In this document: one piece after another, positions 31,101 through 38,128 of the stretch
Numbering within the stretch: the stretch's first letter is position 1
How the letters are laid out: the number at the start of each line of letters is the position of its first letter
Assembly (NCBI RefSeq): GCF_030814815.1
Contig: NZ_JAUSVR010000027.1
Location: 1 to 38,128, forward strand
DNA from: Ancylobacter amanitiformis
GTDB taxonomy: Bacteria > Pseudomonadota > Alphaproteobacteria > Rhizobiales > Xanthobacteraceae
DNA: 38,128 nt
Direction: 5' to 3'
The notes under the pieces: model-generated
Told to the model about the DNA's origin: nothing
What the model saw: the letters and a program-made list of their open reading frames with translations, nothing else
Databases searched by the model: none
Program-made: the position numbers and the translations under genes

Positions 31101-32443
31101 ACCTGCAGGGGCTCACCGTCACCGGCTCGGTGCCGGTCTCGTCGGGCGAGATTGAACTGGCCATTCGTGGCGCCATAGATCTCGCCATCGTCAATCCGCT
31201 GCTCGGCACCACCGGCTCACATGTCACCGGCACCGCCAATGTCGATGCCACGGTGCGTGGAACCGCCGCCGCGCCACGGGCGGGCGGCACGGTGCGCATC
31301 AGCAATGGCCGCTTCGACGACAGCGTCAACGGCGTGGCGCTGGACCAGATCAGCGCGGTGCTGACCGGGACCGAGCGCACCGTCACCCTCACCTCGCTCA
31401 CCGCGCGCACCACCAATGGCGGCAGCGTCACCGGGCGCGGCACCGTGGCGCTCGACCCCGCCGGCGGATTCCCGGGCCGGATCGACATCGACCTTTCCAA
31501 TGCCGCGCTGGTGAACAGCGATCTGGCCCGGCTTGTGGCCGATGGCCGGGTGGGACTGGAGGGCGCCTTTCTCAACGGACCGCGGCTGACCGGGCGCATC
31601 ACGCTGCGCGCGCTCGACATCAACATTCCCGACCGTTTCCCCGGCGGCGTGCAGAACCTGAACGTGCGGCATGTGAACGCCTCGAAGGCGTTCACCCAGA
31701 AGCGCGAGGCCCAGCGCCGGACGCCCCCGTCGGCGAACCGCAACGGCGTGGCGCTCGATCTCGTGCTGGCCGCACCGAACAACACGGTGTTCGTGCGCGG
31801 CCTGGGCGTGGATGCGCAGCTCGGCGGCGAACTGCGCCTCACCGGCACGACGCGTGCGCCGGTGACGGCCGGCGGCTTCGAGATGCGGCGCGGAACCTTC
31901 GATTTCGGCGGACGCCGGCTCACTTTCACCCGTGGGCGTATCACCTTCGCCGGCAATAGCGATCCGGAACTCGACTTCATCGCCGAGGCCAGCAGCAGCG
32001 ACGTGACGGCACGTATCCTCATTACCGGCCCGGCCTCGCAGCCGGTAATCAGCTTCACCTCGACCCCGGATCTGCCGCAGGACGAGGTTCTGTCGCGGCT
32101 GATGTTCGGTCGCTCGGCCGGTCAGCTCAATGCCGGGCAGGCGGTGCAGGTGGCGCAGACCATCGGCCAGTTCTCTGGCGGCGCAGGCGTGCTGAACAAT
32201 GTGCGACGCTCGCTCGGCGTCGACAGCCTTGATGTGGGAACCGATTCCACCGGCAAGGGCGGGCAGGTCGGCGTCGGCCGGCGGCTCAACGACAATATCT
32301 ATCTCGGCGTGCGTCAGGGCACGACGCCGGGATCGGGCCGGGTGACGGTGGATGTCGACGTCACCAAGAACATCCGCCTGCAGGGCGCCACCAGCGCCAA
32401 TGGCGCGGCCGAGGTCGGCATCGGCGCGCAGTGGGATTATTGA
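28181..32443 (+). CDS. tamB: TamB-like translocation/assembly module protein
   Basis: A 1420-residue envelope-spanning protein, anchored by one N-terminal transmembrane helix (about 6-26, ILGVALLVLVVAVMGAFGLL). The body is a long beta-rich AsmA-like/TamB structure with many VDS/LxGxL repeats, expected to form a hydrophobic groove across the periplasm. The C-terminal DUF490/TamB domain (about the last 350 residues) includes GTFDFGGRRLTFTRGRITF, DEVLSRLMFGRSAGQLN and GVGRRLNDNIYLGVRQG, and ends in IGAQWDY. TamB works with TamA; current models favour phospholipid transport and assembly of some outer-membrane proteins. Translation is coupled to tamA by TGATG overlap. The length is normal for alphaproteobacterial TamB. 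Confidence 0.95.
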   Translation: MARMVKILGVALLVLVVAVMGAFGLLQTPPGKALLARMVSAHVSSPDLDVTIRDITGLVPFDLGVGTVELADRDGPFASVEGAALSWRPLALLGGTFDVTRLTAERIQIARRPVLAPTESPAASDGGSTFVPPIRIATLSVGEIALDEPVIGHPARLALTASADIASLARGLSLNFSLERKDEPGSITGKAAYRPQTRELDLDIAAREPAGGLIARAAGLDGLPEIVATVTGAGPLDAWDGHLNLTAGNVAQASGAAGIRAADNGHRVTFGIDADISRLLPPAIGPLFEGRTELAGAALVDTAGRTRVDSLTAKAAGLNTVVNGSVEPSGTLDLAFEATTPDSTRFAALAPGIDWRATRATGTVKGTASAPAIDARLHAEGLAGAGYGAASVNARLITTPDSAGTLALTVEGDAQGLTAQDAKVAGALGTAGGFSAAGSVPAGGQPVLTGFTVRLDALTAAFAGRADATAIDGDLDVSRLNLAAFAPLAGRPLAGQAALTAKVAASADFARVSLDLKGSARDLVTGIAQVDSLFGREAQIEGALARDGANALSVRDMRVNTQGLALVVDGRIASDVANLTAKLALDNLARLDPRVSGALTADAAFSGTLDNLGVRAKVSVPDGTAMARPLRNVTLDVTAADITGAPSGSFQLAGDIAGKAARGTGSLTTGADGARQLSGLNVAIGSVTARGDITLSPTHLATGTLAVAAGDLADISALTLQEASGRLDATVTLDVANGRQRLAAKGNAANLRFAGRSLASARIDATVTDPLGVPLINGTADLKGLDLSGLVVETASVKATGNAAGTDLVVEALAQSTTLRTAGRLSPQPGGAQLRLDRLTVSRGNVNVTMSAPTTFTLANGAVRIDQLALAAGGGSVTVAGMAGETLDLTVDLRALPLSLVDLVAPGQNLSGTLAGSARVTGPASAPNGSYDLRVARLSSPDIASNGAGPFDIAASGTLAGGRATVRATIAGQHLQGLTVTGSVPVSSGEIELAIRGAIDLAIVNPLLGTTGSHVTGTANVDATVRGTAAAPRAGGTVRISNGRFDDSVNGVALDQISAVLTGTERTVTLTSLTARTTNGGSVTGRGTVALDPAGGFPGRIDIDLSNAALVNSDLARLVADGRVGLEGAFLNGPRLTGRITLRALDINIPDRFPGGVQNLNVRHVNASKAFTQKREAQRRTPPSANRNGVALDLVLAAPNNTVFVRGLGVDAQLGGELRLTGTTRAPVTAGGFEMRRGTFDFGGRRLTFTRGRITFAGNSDPELDFIAEASSSDVTARILITGPASQPVISFTSTPDLPQDEVLSRLMFGRSAGQLNAGQAVQVAQTIGQFSGGAGVLNNVRRSLGVDSLDVGTDSTGKGGQVGVGRRLNDNIYLGVRQGTTPGSGRVTVDVDVTKNIRLQGATSANGAAEVGIGAQWDY

Positions 32444-32450
32444 GCGGGCT

Positions 32451-32497
32451 GGAGCCTTCTCGTTGAACTCCGGTTCACCGGGAAGGCTCCCGCCATT
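32451..32497 (+). terminator. Terminator hairpin after tamB
   Basis: GGAGCCTTC (32451-32459) pairs with GAAGGCTCC (32482-32490), enclosing TGAAC/GTTCA (32464-32468 with 32473-32477). CGCCATTT follows. The stem is long and nested, 8 bases after the tamB stop codon; the T tract is short. Confidence 0.65.
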
Positions 32498-32513
32498 TGT
32501 ACGGGCGCATTTC

Positions 32514-32544
32514 TTCGCGCGATACCGATGCCGCATCGCGCGAA
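32514..32544. other. 10-bp palindrome between convergent tamB and SDR genes
   Basis: TTCGCGCGAT (32514-32523) pairs perfectly with ATCGCGCGAA (32535-32544) around 11 bases. It lies 8 bases beyond the SDR stop codon on the minus strand. A T tract is missing on either strand, so it is a candidate transcript-end structure rather than a classical terminator. Confidence 0.5.
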
Positions 32545-32551
32545 AACGCGG

Positions 32552-33376
32552 CTAGCCGCCGGCCATGTCGCCGGTACCGTAGCGCACCGCCGGCTTGGAA
32601 TGCGACAGGTCCGGAGCCAGCTTCATGCGGCTGGCGGTCAGTTCGTCCCATCCGCTCACGTCGGGCAGCGAGGGAATGGTGTAGATCTCGCCGGCCTCCA
32701 GCCCGCGCAGCGCCGCCTCCACCAGATCCTCCGGCGCCATCAGCATGTGGGCGGGCAGCGCGTTGATATCGAGCCCGGCGCGGTCGAAGAACTCGGTGCG
32801 CGTCAGGCCCGGCATCACCGCCTGCAGCCGCACCGGGCCGCCGTCGAGTTCGGCGACGAGCGACTGGGTCAGCGCCAGCACATAGGCCTTGGTGGCGGCA
32901 TAGGCACCGGGGAACCGCTCCGGCACGAGGGCCACCACCGAGGCGATGTTGACCAACGTGCCCCGGCCGCGCGCGGAAAAGGCGTTGACCGCCGCCACCG
33001 CCAGCCGGGTAAGCGCCCGGACATTGAGGTCGAGCATGGCGTCGATCTTCGCGGGGTCGGCGCCGACGATGGGCCCCTCGGTGCCCGATCCGGCATTGTT
33101 GACCAGCAGCGTGATCGCCGGATCGTCGACAAGGCGCGCCGCGACGGTGGCGACATCCTCCGCCTTGCTCAGATCGGCCGGCATCACGTCGACCGTACGG
33201 CCGGTCTCCGTGGTGATGGCGGCGGCCAGTTCATCCAGCCGCGAACGGTTGCGCGCGACGAGGACGAGATCGTAGCCGCGGCGGGCCAGCTTCTGCGCAT
33301 AGACCTTGCCGATGCCGCTGGACGCGCCCGTGACCAGGGCGGTTCCACGCGATGAGGGGGGCGACGAGGCGCTCAT
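32552..33376 (-). CDS. Short-chain dehydrogenase/reductase (SDR)
   Basis: A 274-residue classical SDR, NAD(P)(H)-dependent. GGAGAG lies 6 bases before ATG 33376 (MSASSPPSSRGTALVTGASS). The cofactor motif TGASSGIG (16-23), the NNAG (93-96), and the catalytic Ser146, Tyr159 and Lys163 (YAATK) are intact. The C-terminal part, PGLTRTEFFDRAGLDINALP, is the usual substrate lid of this family; the substrate is unknown. The sequence type (LDLNVRALTRLAVAAV, FPGAYAATKAYVLAL) resembles YqjQ/DltE-like SDRs. The longer frame to 33586 would run under the divergent photolyase promoter region and is rejected. It is divergent from the photolyase gene. Confidence 0.92.
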   Translation of the reverse strand: MSASSPPSSRGTALVTGASSGIGKVYAQKLARRGYDLVLVARNRSRLDELAAAITTETGRTVDVMPADLSKAEDVATVAARLVDDPAITLLVNNAGSGTEGPIVGADPAKIDAMLDLNVRALTRLAVAAVNAFSARGRGTLVNIASVVALVPERFPGAYAATKAYVLALTQSLVAELDGGPVRLQAVMPGLTRTEFFDRAGLDINALPAHMLMAPEDLVEAALRGLEAGEIYTIPSLPDVSGWDELTASRMKLAPDLSHSKPAVRYGTGDMAGG

Positions 33377-33543
33377 GGCACTCTCCAGTGTGAAGCGGCC
33401 ACGCGACCGCGCGATATTCATTATGTGCGTCATGAAAACTTGTCGAGCGGCATGAGTCATCCGGCCATGCCGGTTGGGCGTAGTGTTCGACACAACCCGT
33501 GCGGATTGAGAAATCCGCGGTTCAGCCCAGCGGATTGCGACCC

Positions 33544-35034
33544 ATGCCCTCCACGACCGCCCCGCCCATCGCGCAGTCTCCCGCACAGGCCCCCGCCCTT
33601 GTCTGGTTTCGCGACGATCTGCGGCTCGACGACAACCCGGCGCTGGACGCCGCGCTGGCGAGCGGGCGGCCGCTCGCTCTGCTCTATGTGCTGGATACGT
33701 TCAGCCCGAACCTGCGCCCGATGGGGGGTGCCTCCCGCTGGTGGCTGGGGCGCTCGCTGGCGGCTCTGGAAACCGCCATCGCCGCCAGGGGCGGACGGCT
33801 GATCCTGATGCGTGGCGCGGCCGAAGATATCGTACAGATGGTCGCGCAGGATCTTGGAGCCGGCGCGGTGTTCTGGAACCGGCGCTATGGCGCGGCCGAG
33901 ATTGCCGTCGATACCGCGCTCAAGGCCGCCCTCACCGCGCGCGGCCTTGTTGTGGAGAGCTTCAACGGCGCGCTGCTGCATGAACCATGGACGGTACGCA
34001 CACAGGCCGGCGGCCCGTTCCGGGTCTTCACCCCCTTCTACCGCAACGCCGCGACGCGGCCGCTGCGCCCGCTCGCCCGTCCACATGGCGCGTGGCGGTT
34101 TGCTCCCGCGACGGCTGGCAGGGCCTCAAGGGGGGAGACCATCGCGGACTGGTCGCTGGAGCCGCGCGCGCCCGATTGGGCCGGCGGAATGCGGGCCGCG
34201 TGGTCACCCGGCGAACAGGGCGCGCGGCAGCGGCTGGAAGACCTTATCGACCGGGGGCTCGAGGGCTATGCCGAATTGCGCGATCGGCCCGATCTCGATC
34301 ACGTCTCGCGCCTCTCGCCGCATCTGCGCTTCGGCGAGATATCCCCGCATCAGATCCTCGCCGCGCTGCGCCATGCCGAGGCCGCCGGCACGGTGAGCGC
34401 GCGCGACGCCGGCAAATTCGTCAGCGAGATCTACTGGCGCGAATTCTCCTATCATCTGCTGTTCCACAATCCCGACCTCGCGCAGGCCAATTTCAACGCC
34501 CGCTTCGACGCGTTCGAATGGGCTGCCAACCCCGAAGCCACGCGGGCCTGGCGCCGGGGGCAGACCGGCTATCCCATCGTCGATGCCGGCATGCGCCAGC
34601 TCTGGCAGACCGGATGGACGCACAACCGCGTGCGCATGCTTGTCGCCTCCTTCCTCATCAAGCACCTTCTCATCGACTGGCGGCAGGGCGAGGCATGGTT
34701 CTGGGATACGCTGGTGGATGCCGATCCCGCCAGCAATCCCGCCAGCTGGCAGTGGGTGGCGGGCTCCGGGGCCGACGCGGCGCCGTATTTCCGCATTTTC
34801 AACCCGGTGACGCAGGGCGAAAAGTTCGATCCCGATGGCGCCTATGTCCGCCGCTTCGTGCCCGAACTCGCCGCGCTGCCGCCAGCCTTCATTCACAAGC
34901 CGTGGCAGGCGCCGGGCGAAGTGCTGGCCCGCGCGGGCGTGCGGCTCGGCGAGAGCTATCCCCGCCCGATGGTCGATCACGCGGCGGCGCGCGAACGGGC
35001 GCTCGATCGTTATGGCCGCATTCGCGGGGATTGA
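33544..35034 (+). CDS. phrB: Deoxyribodipyrimidine photolyase (CPD photolyase, cryptochrome/photolyase family)
   Basis: A 496-residue flavoenzyme that splits UV-induced cyclobutane pyrimidine dimers with blue light. The N-terminal alpha/beta domain opens ALVWFRDDLRLDDNPALDAA (about 18-37), holding the antenna-chromophore site. The C-terminal FAD-binding domain has RLSPHLRFGEISP, FVSEIYWREFSYHLLF, TGYPIVDAGMRQLWQTGWTH, NRVRMLVASFLIKHLLIDW, and SNPASWQWVAGSGADAAPYF; these contain the Trp and FAD-contacting residues expected in class I photolyases. ATG 33544 is chosen over 33499, which lies further into the divergent region; its ribosome-binding site is weak. The class I assignment is strong, but discrimination from related cryptochromes rests on overall similarity. 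Confidence 0.93.
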   Translation: MPSTTAPPIAQSPAQAPALVWFRDDLRLDDNPALDAALASGRPLALLYVLDTFSPNLRPMGGASRWWLGRSLAALETAIAARGGRLILMRGAAEDIVQMVAQDLGAGAVFWNRRYGAAEIAVDTALKAALTARGLVVESFNGALLHEPWTVRTQAGGPFRVFTPFYRNAATRPLRPLARPHGAWRFAPATAGRASRGETIADWSLEPRAPDWAGGMRAAWSPGEQGARQRLEDLIDRGLEGYAELRDRPDLDHVSRLSPHLRFGEISPHQILAALRHAEAAGTVSARDAGKFVSEIYWREFSYHLLFHNPDLAQANFNARFDAFEWAANPEATRAWRRGQTGYPIVDAGMRQLWQTGWTHNRVRMLVASFLIKHLLIDWRQGEAWFWDTLVDADPASNPASWQWVAGSGADAAPYFRIFNPVTQGEKFDPDGAYVRRFVPELAALPPAFIHKPWQAPGEVLARAGVRLGESYPRPMVDHAAARERALDRYGRIRGD

Positions 35035-35071
35035 TGGCCAGGCGGGTTGCCGAGGCGGACATGGCCCACTA

Positions 35072-35092
35072 GTTTTGTCGACCTTTCAAAAC
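35072..35092. promoter_or_regulatory. Inverted repeat ahead of cysK
   Basis: GTTTTG (35072-35077) and CAAAAC (35087-35092) form a perfect 6-bp inverted repeat with a 9-base spacer, in a locally AT-rich patch 20 bases upstream of the cysK ATG. It could be an operator overlapping the cysK promoter. The regulator is unknown. Confidence 0.4.
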
Positions 35093-35112
35093 GGTGTGCG
35101 AATTCACAGATC

Positions 35113-36144
35113 ATGGACATCCGCAACGGTCTCGTCGAGGCGATTGGCAACACGCCGCTCATCAAGCTCAAGGCCGCCTCCGAGGCGACCGGCTGCACGA
35201 TTCTCGGCAAGGCCGAATTCCTCAATCCCGGCCAGTCGGTGAAGGATCGCGCGGCGCTGTTCATCATTCAGGATGCCGTTGCGAAAGGCCAGCTCAAGCC
35301 CGGCGGCGTGGTGGTGGAAGGCACGGCCGGCAATACCGGTATCGGCCTCGCGCTGGTCGGCAATGCTCTGGGCTATCGCTCCGTGATCGTCATCCCCGAG
35401 ACGCAGAGCCAGGAAAAGAAGGACATGCTGCGTCTGGCCGGCGCCACGCTGGTGGAGGTGCCGGCGGTCCCCTATTCCAACCCGAACAATTACGTGAAGG
35501 TCTCCGGCCGGCTCGCCGAGGCGCTCGCGGCCAGCGAGCCGAACGGCGCGGTCTGGGCCAACCAGTTCGACAACGTGGCCAACCGGCAGGCGCATATCGC
35601 GACCACCGGCCCGGAAATCTGGGAGCAGACCCGGGGCGAGGTGGACGGGTTCGTCTGCGCCGTCGGAACGGGCGGCACGCTGGCGGGCACCGCGATGGCG
35701 CTGAAGGCGCGCAACGGGCGGATCCGGATCGCCCTCGCCGACCCGTTCGGCGCGGCGCTCTACAGCTATTACACCACGGGCGAGCTGAAATCCGAGGGCT
35801 CCTCCATCACCGAGGGCATCGGCCAGGGGCGCATCACCGCCAATCTGGAGAATGCGCCGATCGACGTCGCCTACCAGATCCCGGATGCGGACGCGGTGCA
35901 GATCGTGTTCGACCTGCTGGAGCACGAGGGCCTGTGCCTGGGCGGCTCCAGCGGCATCAATGTCGCCGGCGCGATCCGCCTTGCCAAGGACCTCGGGCCG
36001 GGCCACACAATCGCTACCGTGCTCTGCGACTACGGCACGCGCTACCAGTCCAAGCTGTTCAACCCCGTCTTCCTGCGTGAAAAGGGGCTGCCGGTGCCCG
36101 GCTGGCTGGAGCGCCATGTCGAGGTCCCCAACGTTCTGGTCTGA
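35113..36144 (+). CDS. cysK: Cysteine synthase A-type PLP enzyme
   Basis: A 343-residue fold-type II PLP enzyme, most likely O-acetylserine sulfhydrylase. It starts MDIRNGLVEAIGNTPLIKL at ATG 35113. The PLP lysine is Lys44 in NPGQSVKDRAA. The substrate-carboxylate loop reads TAGNTG (71-76), where most CysK proteins have TSGNTG. The PLP-phosphate loop is VGTGGTLAG (about 186-194). Compared with typical CysK (about 310-325 residues) there is extra sequence, including YSNPNNYVKVSGRLAEAL and a C-terminal extension ending in PNVLV. This longer type is common in alphaproteobacteria. Its stop codon directly abuts the alaX start, so cysK-alaX-sseA is probably one operon. Confidence 0.9.
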   Translation: MDIRNGLVEAIGNTPLIKLKAASEATGCTILGKAEFLNPGQSVKDRAALFIIQDAVAKGQLKPGGVVVEGTAGNTGIGLALVGNALGYRSVIVIPETQSQEKKDMLRLAGATLVEVPAVPYSNPNNYVKVSGRLAEALAASEPNGAVWANQFDNVANRQAHIATTGPEIWEQTRGEVDGFVCAVGTGGTLAGTAMALKARNGRIRIALADPFGAALYSYYTTGELKSEGSSITEGIGQGRITANLENAPIDVAYQIPDADAVQIVFDLLEHEGLCLGGSSGINVAGAIRLAKDLGPGHTIATVLCDYGTRYQSKLFNPVFLREKGLPVPGWLERHVEVPNVLV

Positions 36145-36861
36145 ATGGCAACCATCCTTCTCTTCCGCGACGACGCCTACCAGCAGGAGACGACCGCCGT
36201 CGTCACCGGCCTCACGCCCGAAGGCGGCATCGTGCTCGACCGCACGGTGTTCTACGCCGCCGCCGGCGGCCAGCCTGGCGACAAGGGCGTGCTGGTGCGG
36301 CCCGGCGGGGGCGAGATCGCCATCGGCACCGCCATTTACGGGCCCGAAAAGAGCGACGTCATCCACGTGCCCGCCACGCCGGGCGGGCCGTTGCCCGAGC
36401 CGGGGGAAGCGGTGCGCGTGAGGCTCGACTGGTCGGTCCGCCACCGCCGCATGCGCATGCACACGCTGCTGCACCTGCTCTCGGTCGCCCTGCCCTATCC
36501 GGTGACGGGCGGCTCGATCGGCGAGGACGAAGGCCGGCTCGACTTCGACATTCCCGAGGGCGGGCTGGACAAGGACGCCATCACCGCGAAACTGGCCGAG
36601 ATGATCGCCACCGGCGCGCAGGTGAGCGAGCGCTGGATCAGCGACGACGAACTCCTCGCCAATCCCGGCCTGGTCAAGACCATGTCGGTCAAGCCGCCGC
36701 TCGGCACCGGGCGCGTGCGGCTGGTGGAGATTGCCGGCCTTGATCTGCAGCCCTGCGGCGGCACGCATGTGCGCAGCCTCACGGAGATAGGCCCCGCTCT
36801 CGTCACCAAGGTCGAGAAGAAGGGTCAGCTCAACCGGCGCGTGCGCGTCGCCTTCGCCTGA
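36145..36861 (+). CDS. alaX: AlaX-type alanyl-tRNA editing protein
   Basis: A 238-residue free-standing editing hydrolase that removes mischarged Ser (or Gly) from tRNA-Ala, related to the editing domain of alanyl-tRNA synthetase. The zinc ligands are all visible: His106 and His110 (MHTLLHLLS), Cys204 and His208 (CGGTHV). The N-terminal half has the beta-barrel part (TVFYAAAGGQPGDKGVLV) of AlaX-M/AlaRS-like proteins, so it is the two-domain AlaX-M form rather than the minimal AlaX-S. ATG 36145 follows the cysK stop codon with no gap, and no separate ribosome-binding site is needed if translation is coupled. A role beside cysK could be to buffer high serine levels; that is inference. Confidence 0.92.
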   Translation: MATILLFRDDAYQQETTAVVTGLTPEGGIVLDRTVFYAAAGGQPGDKGVLVRPGGGEIAIGTAIYGPEKSDVIHVPATPGGPLPEPGEAVRVRLDWSVRHRRMRMHTLLHLLSVALPYPVTGGSIGEDEGRLDFDIPEGGLDKDAITAKLAEMIATGAQVSERWISDDELLANPGLVKTMSVKPPLGTGRVRLVEIAGLDLQPCGGTHVRSLTEIGPALVTKVEKKGQLNRRVRVAFA

Positions 36862-36888
36862 ACGCCGTTCGCAATCCGGAGCCGTGCC

Positions 36889-37734
36889 ATGACCACCACC
36901 ACACGCCTCGTCTCGACGGAATGGCTCGCCAGCCATCTGGGCGAACCGGACCTCGTCATCGTCGACGGCTCCTGGCACATGCCCGCCACCGGGCGAAAAG
37001 GCTATGACGAGTATCTGACGGCGCACATTCCCGGCGCGGTGTTCTTCGACATCGACGCCATCGCCGACACCACGAGCGGCCTGCCGCACATGCTGCCGAG
37101 CGAGGCGGCCTTCGCCACGGCGGCGGCGGGGCTGGGCATTTCCAGGGACGCCCGCATTGTCGTGTACGATTCCGCCGGCCTTTTCTCGGCGCCGCGCGTG
37201 TGGTGGACGCTTGGCGTGTTCGGCGCGCCGAACGTGTTCATCCTCGATGGCGGCCTGCCGAAATGGCTGGCCGAGGGGCGGCCGACCGAGGTCGGCGCCT
37301 CGACGCCCGCGCCCGCCCGCTTCGACGCACGGCTGGAGCCCAACCGGGTCGCCACCATCGAGCAGGTGGCCCATCGCCTCGCGATCGGCAGCGTGCAGGT
37401 GCTCGACGCCCGCGCGCCCGAACGCTTTCGCGGCGAGGCCCCGGAACCGCGCGCCGGCGTGCGGCCGGGCCATATTCCCGGCGCCCGCAACCTGCCGTTT
37501 TCCGACGTGGTGAAGGATGGCCGGCTGGCCGATGCGGCCACCATCCGCGCCGCCGTCGAGGCGGCCGGCATCGACCGTTCCAAGCCGGTGATCACCAGTT
37601 GCGGCTCCGGCGTGACGGCGGCGATCCTCTGGTTCGCGCTCGATTCCCTCGGCATGCCGCCTGTCGCGCTTTATGACGGCTCATGGACCGAATGGGGCTC
37701 GTCCGACCAGCCCGCGGCGATCGGGCCGGCGTGA
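36889..37734 (+). CDS. sseA: 3-mercaptopyruvate sulfurtransferase (rhodanese family)
   Basis: A 281-residue double-rhodanese protein that transfers the sulfane sulfur of 3-mercaptopyruvate to thiols or cyanide. The N-terminal inactive rhodanese domain (about 5-135) has YDEYLTAHIPGAVFFDID and DSAGLFSAPRVWW. The C-terminal catalytic domain (about 150-275) has VLDARAPERFRGEAPEPRAG, HIPGARNLPF and the active loop CGSGVTA with Cys238; Gly-Ser-Gly-Val-Thr after the Cys is the mercaptopyruvate-type signature, unlike the CRKGVT-type of thiosulfate sulfurtransferases. It starts 27 bases after alaX and likely completes a cysteine-metabolism operon with cysK, making and degrading cysteine-derived sulfur. 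Confidence 0.92.
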   Translation: MTTTTRLVSTEWLASHLGEPDLVIVDGSWHMPATGRKGYDEYLTAHIPGAVFFDIDAIADTTSGLPHMLPSEAAFATAAAGLGISRDARIVVYDSAGLFSAPRVWWTLGVFGAPNVFILDGGLPKWLAEGRPTEVGASTPAPARFDARLEPNRVATIEQVAHRLAIGSVQVLDARAPERFRGEAPEPRAGVRPGHIPGARNLPFSDVVKDGRLADAATIRAAVEAAGIDRSKPVITSCGSGVTAAILWFALDSLGMPPVALYDGSWTEWGSSDQPAAIGPA

Positions 37735-37865
37735 ACTGGAGCTCTCCCCGCGAAGGTCGATCGACCTCCGCGGTTCCAAAAGCCTCCAGCGCGGTGAGGC
37801 GCGAGCCATTTCTTGTCGATCAGGTGTTTCAACCCAATCGAGAAGGGCTTCAAGGCGCCAATCTT

Positions 37866-37976
37866 GCCCTCTCCCCGTTGGGGAGAGGTGGCCCGCGAAG
37901 CGGGTCGGTGAGGCGCGACGACGCCAGGAGGCGAACAAGCCCCCTCACCCCAACCCTCCCCCATTGGGGAGAGGGC
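37866..37976. repeat. 111-bp palindromic intergenic repeat
   Basis: Perfect inverted ends GCCCTCTCCCC (37866-37876) and GGGGAGAGGGC (37966-37976). Each end also forms its own small hairpin (TCTCCCC GTT GGGGAGA; CCCTCCCCC ATT GGGGAGAGGG), and an inner stem GGCCCGC GAA GCGGGTC lies at about 37890-37906. The layout matches the common CCCTCTCCCC-type mobile palindromes of alphaproteobacterial genomes. The rest of the gap (37735-38029) holds no gene; this repeat may end both converging transcripts. Confidence 0.8.
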
Positions 37977-38029
37977 GAGCATCGGCGTCTCCGCGCGCGT
38001 CTTTTCCAGCCTCCGTGCAGGTCAAAGCC

Positions 38030-38128
38030 TCAGTGCAGGATCTGGCTGAGGAAGAGCCTGGTGCGCTCGTGCTGCGGGTTGGAGAAGAACGCCTCGGGCT
38101 CGTTCATCTCGATGATCTGCCCGGCATC
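38030..38128 (-). CDS. Amino-acid ABC transporter ATP-binding protein, C-terminal end (cut by window edge)
   Basis: The minus-strand frame entering from the right edge gives 32 residues ending at TGA (38032-38030): DAGQIIEMNEPEAFFSNPQH then ERTRLFLSQILH. The stretch E-x(2)-PEAFFSNPQHERTRLFLSQIL is the C-terminal tail of GlnQ/AapP/BztD-type polar amino-acid importer ATPases. The rest lies outside the window. It converges with sseA across the palindromic repeat. Confidence 0.85.
   Translation of the reverse strand, partial: DAGQIIEMNEPEAFFSNPQHERTRLFLSQILH

Noticed and set aside
28154..31102. 982-residue minus-strand frame opposite tamB
   Set aside because: Repetitive Arg/Gly/Ala composition without motifs; tamB on the plus strand is certain.
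33377..33543. LexA/SOS box upstream of the photolyase
   Set aside because: A GTTC half-site is present (about 33486), but the second GTTC at the alphaproteobacterial spacing (GTTC-N7-GTTC) is not.
35104..37473. 789-residue minus-strand frame opposite cysK-alaX-sseA
   Set aside because: All three plus-strand genes have intact catalytic motifs; the opposite frame has none.
1..38128. CRISPR array, prophage, transposon or defence island
   Set aside because: No regularly spaced repeats, integrases, transposases or phage genes are visible; composition is even throughout.

Overview
The window is about 38 kb of high-GC chromosomal DNA from an alphaproteobacterium. The genes fit the order Hyphomicrobiales (Rhizobiales), possibly a Xanthobacteraceae-type genome. 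This rests on tuf linked to tRNA-Gly, tRNA-Tyr and rlmB, a DUF2336 protein, a DUF3297 protein, a YkuD L,D-transpeptidase lipoprotein, a tamA-tamB pair, a cysK-alaX-sseA run, and two families of palindromic intergenic repeats. The lineage is inferred from gene content, not from any search. I see no prophage, insertion sequence, CRISPR array or integrase; this looks like core or near-core chromosome.

Layout, left to right. (1) 1-2 kb: a minus-strand stable-RNA/translation operon (tRNA-Tyr, tRNA-Gly, 5' end of tuf) with a strong promoter, divergent from rlmB. (2) 2.3-6.2 kb: an MHS-family transporter with a large periplasmic insertion, a RidA-like deaminase, a two-gene exported operon (Cys-rich repeat protein, OmpA-like protein) with its own terminator, and tRNA-Thr. 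(3) 6.8-11.1 kb: a membrane protein of unknown function, a cytoplasmic sulfite-oxidase-like molybdoenzyme, a TerC-family membrane protein, and a lytic transglycosylase with a SPOR-like tail. (4) 11.2-15.4 kb: a polyamine-type ABC importer (Tat-exported binding protein, ATPase, two permeases). A hairpin and a palindromic repeat sit between the binding-protein gene and the rest. (5) 15.5-19.9 kb: small outer-membrane barrel, Tat-exported metallo-beta-lactamase-fold protein, DUF1398 protein, MarR regulator with a visible promoter/operator, DUF3297 protein, CutA and NAD kinase. (6) 19.9-25.9 kb: DUF2336 protein, an exported three-repeat protein, a nitroreductase/flavin-reductase pair, an L,D-transpeptidase lipoprotein, an orphan ParA ATPase and a small exported protein. 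(7) 26.2-32.4 kb: tamA-tamB for outer-membrane/envelope assembly. (8) 32.5-38.1 kb: an SDR oxidoreductase divergent from DNA photolyase, then cysK-alaX-sseA (cysteine and sulfur metabolism plus tRNA editing), a palindromic repeat, and the 3' end of an amino-acid ABC ATPase.

Envelope biogenesis is the main theme: transglycosylase, L,D-transpeptidase, OmpA-like protein, barrel protein and TamAB. No clearly new system stands out. The least explained parts are the three-repeat exported protein, the orphan ParA beside the L,D-transpeptidase, the Cys-rich/OmpA-like operon, and the extra periplasmic domains in two transporters.
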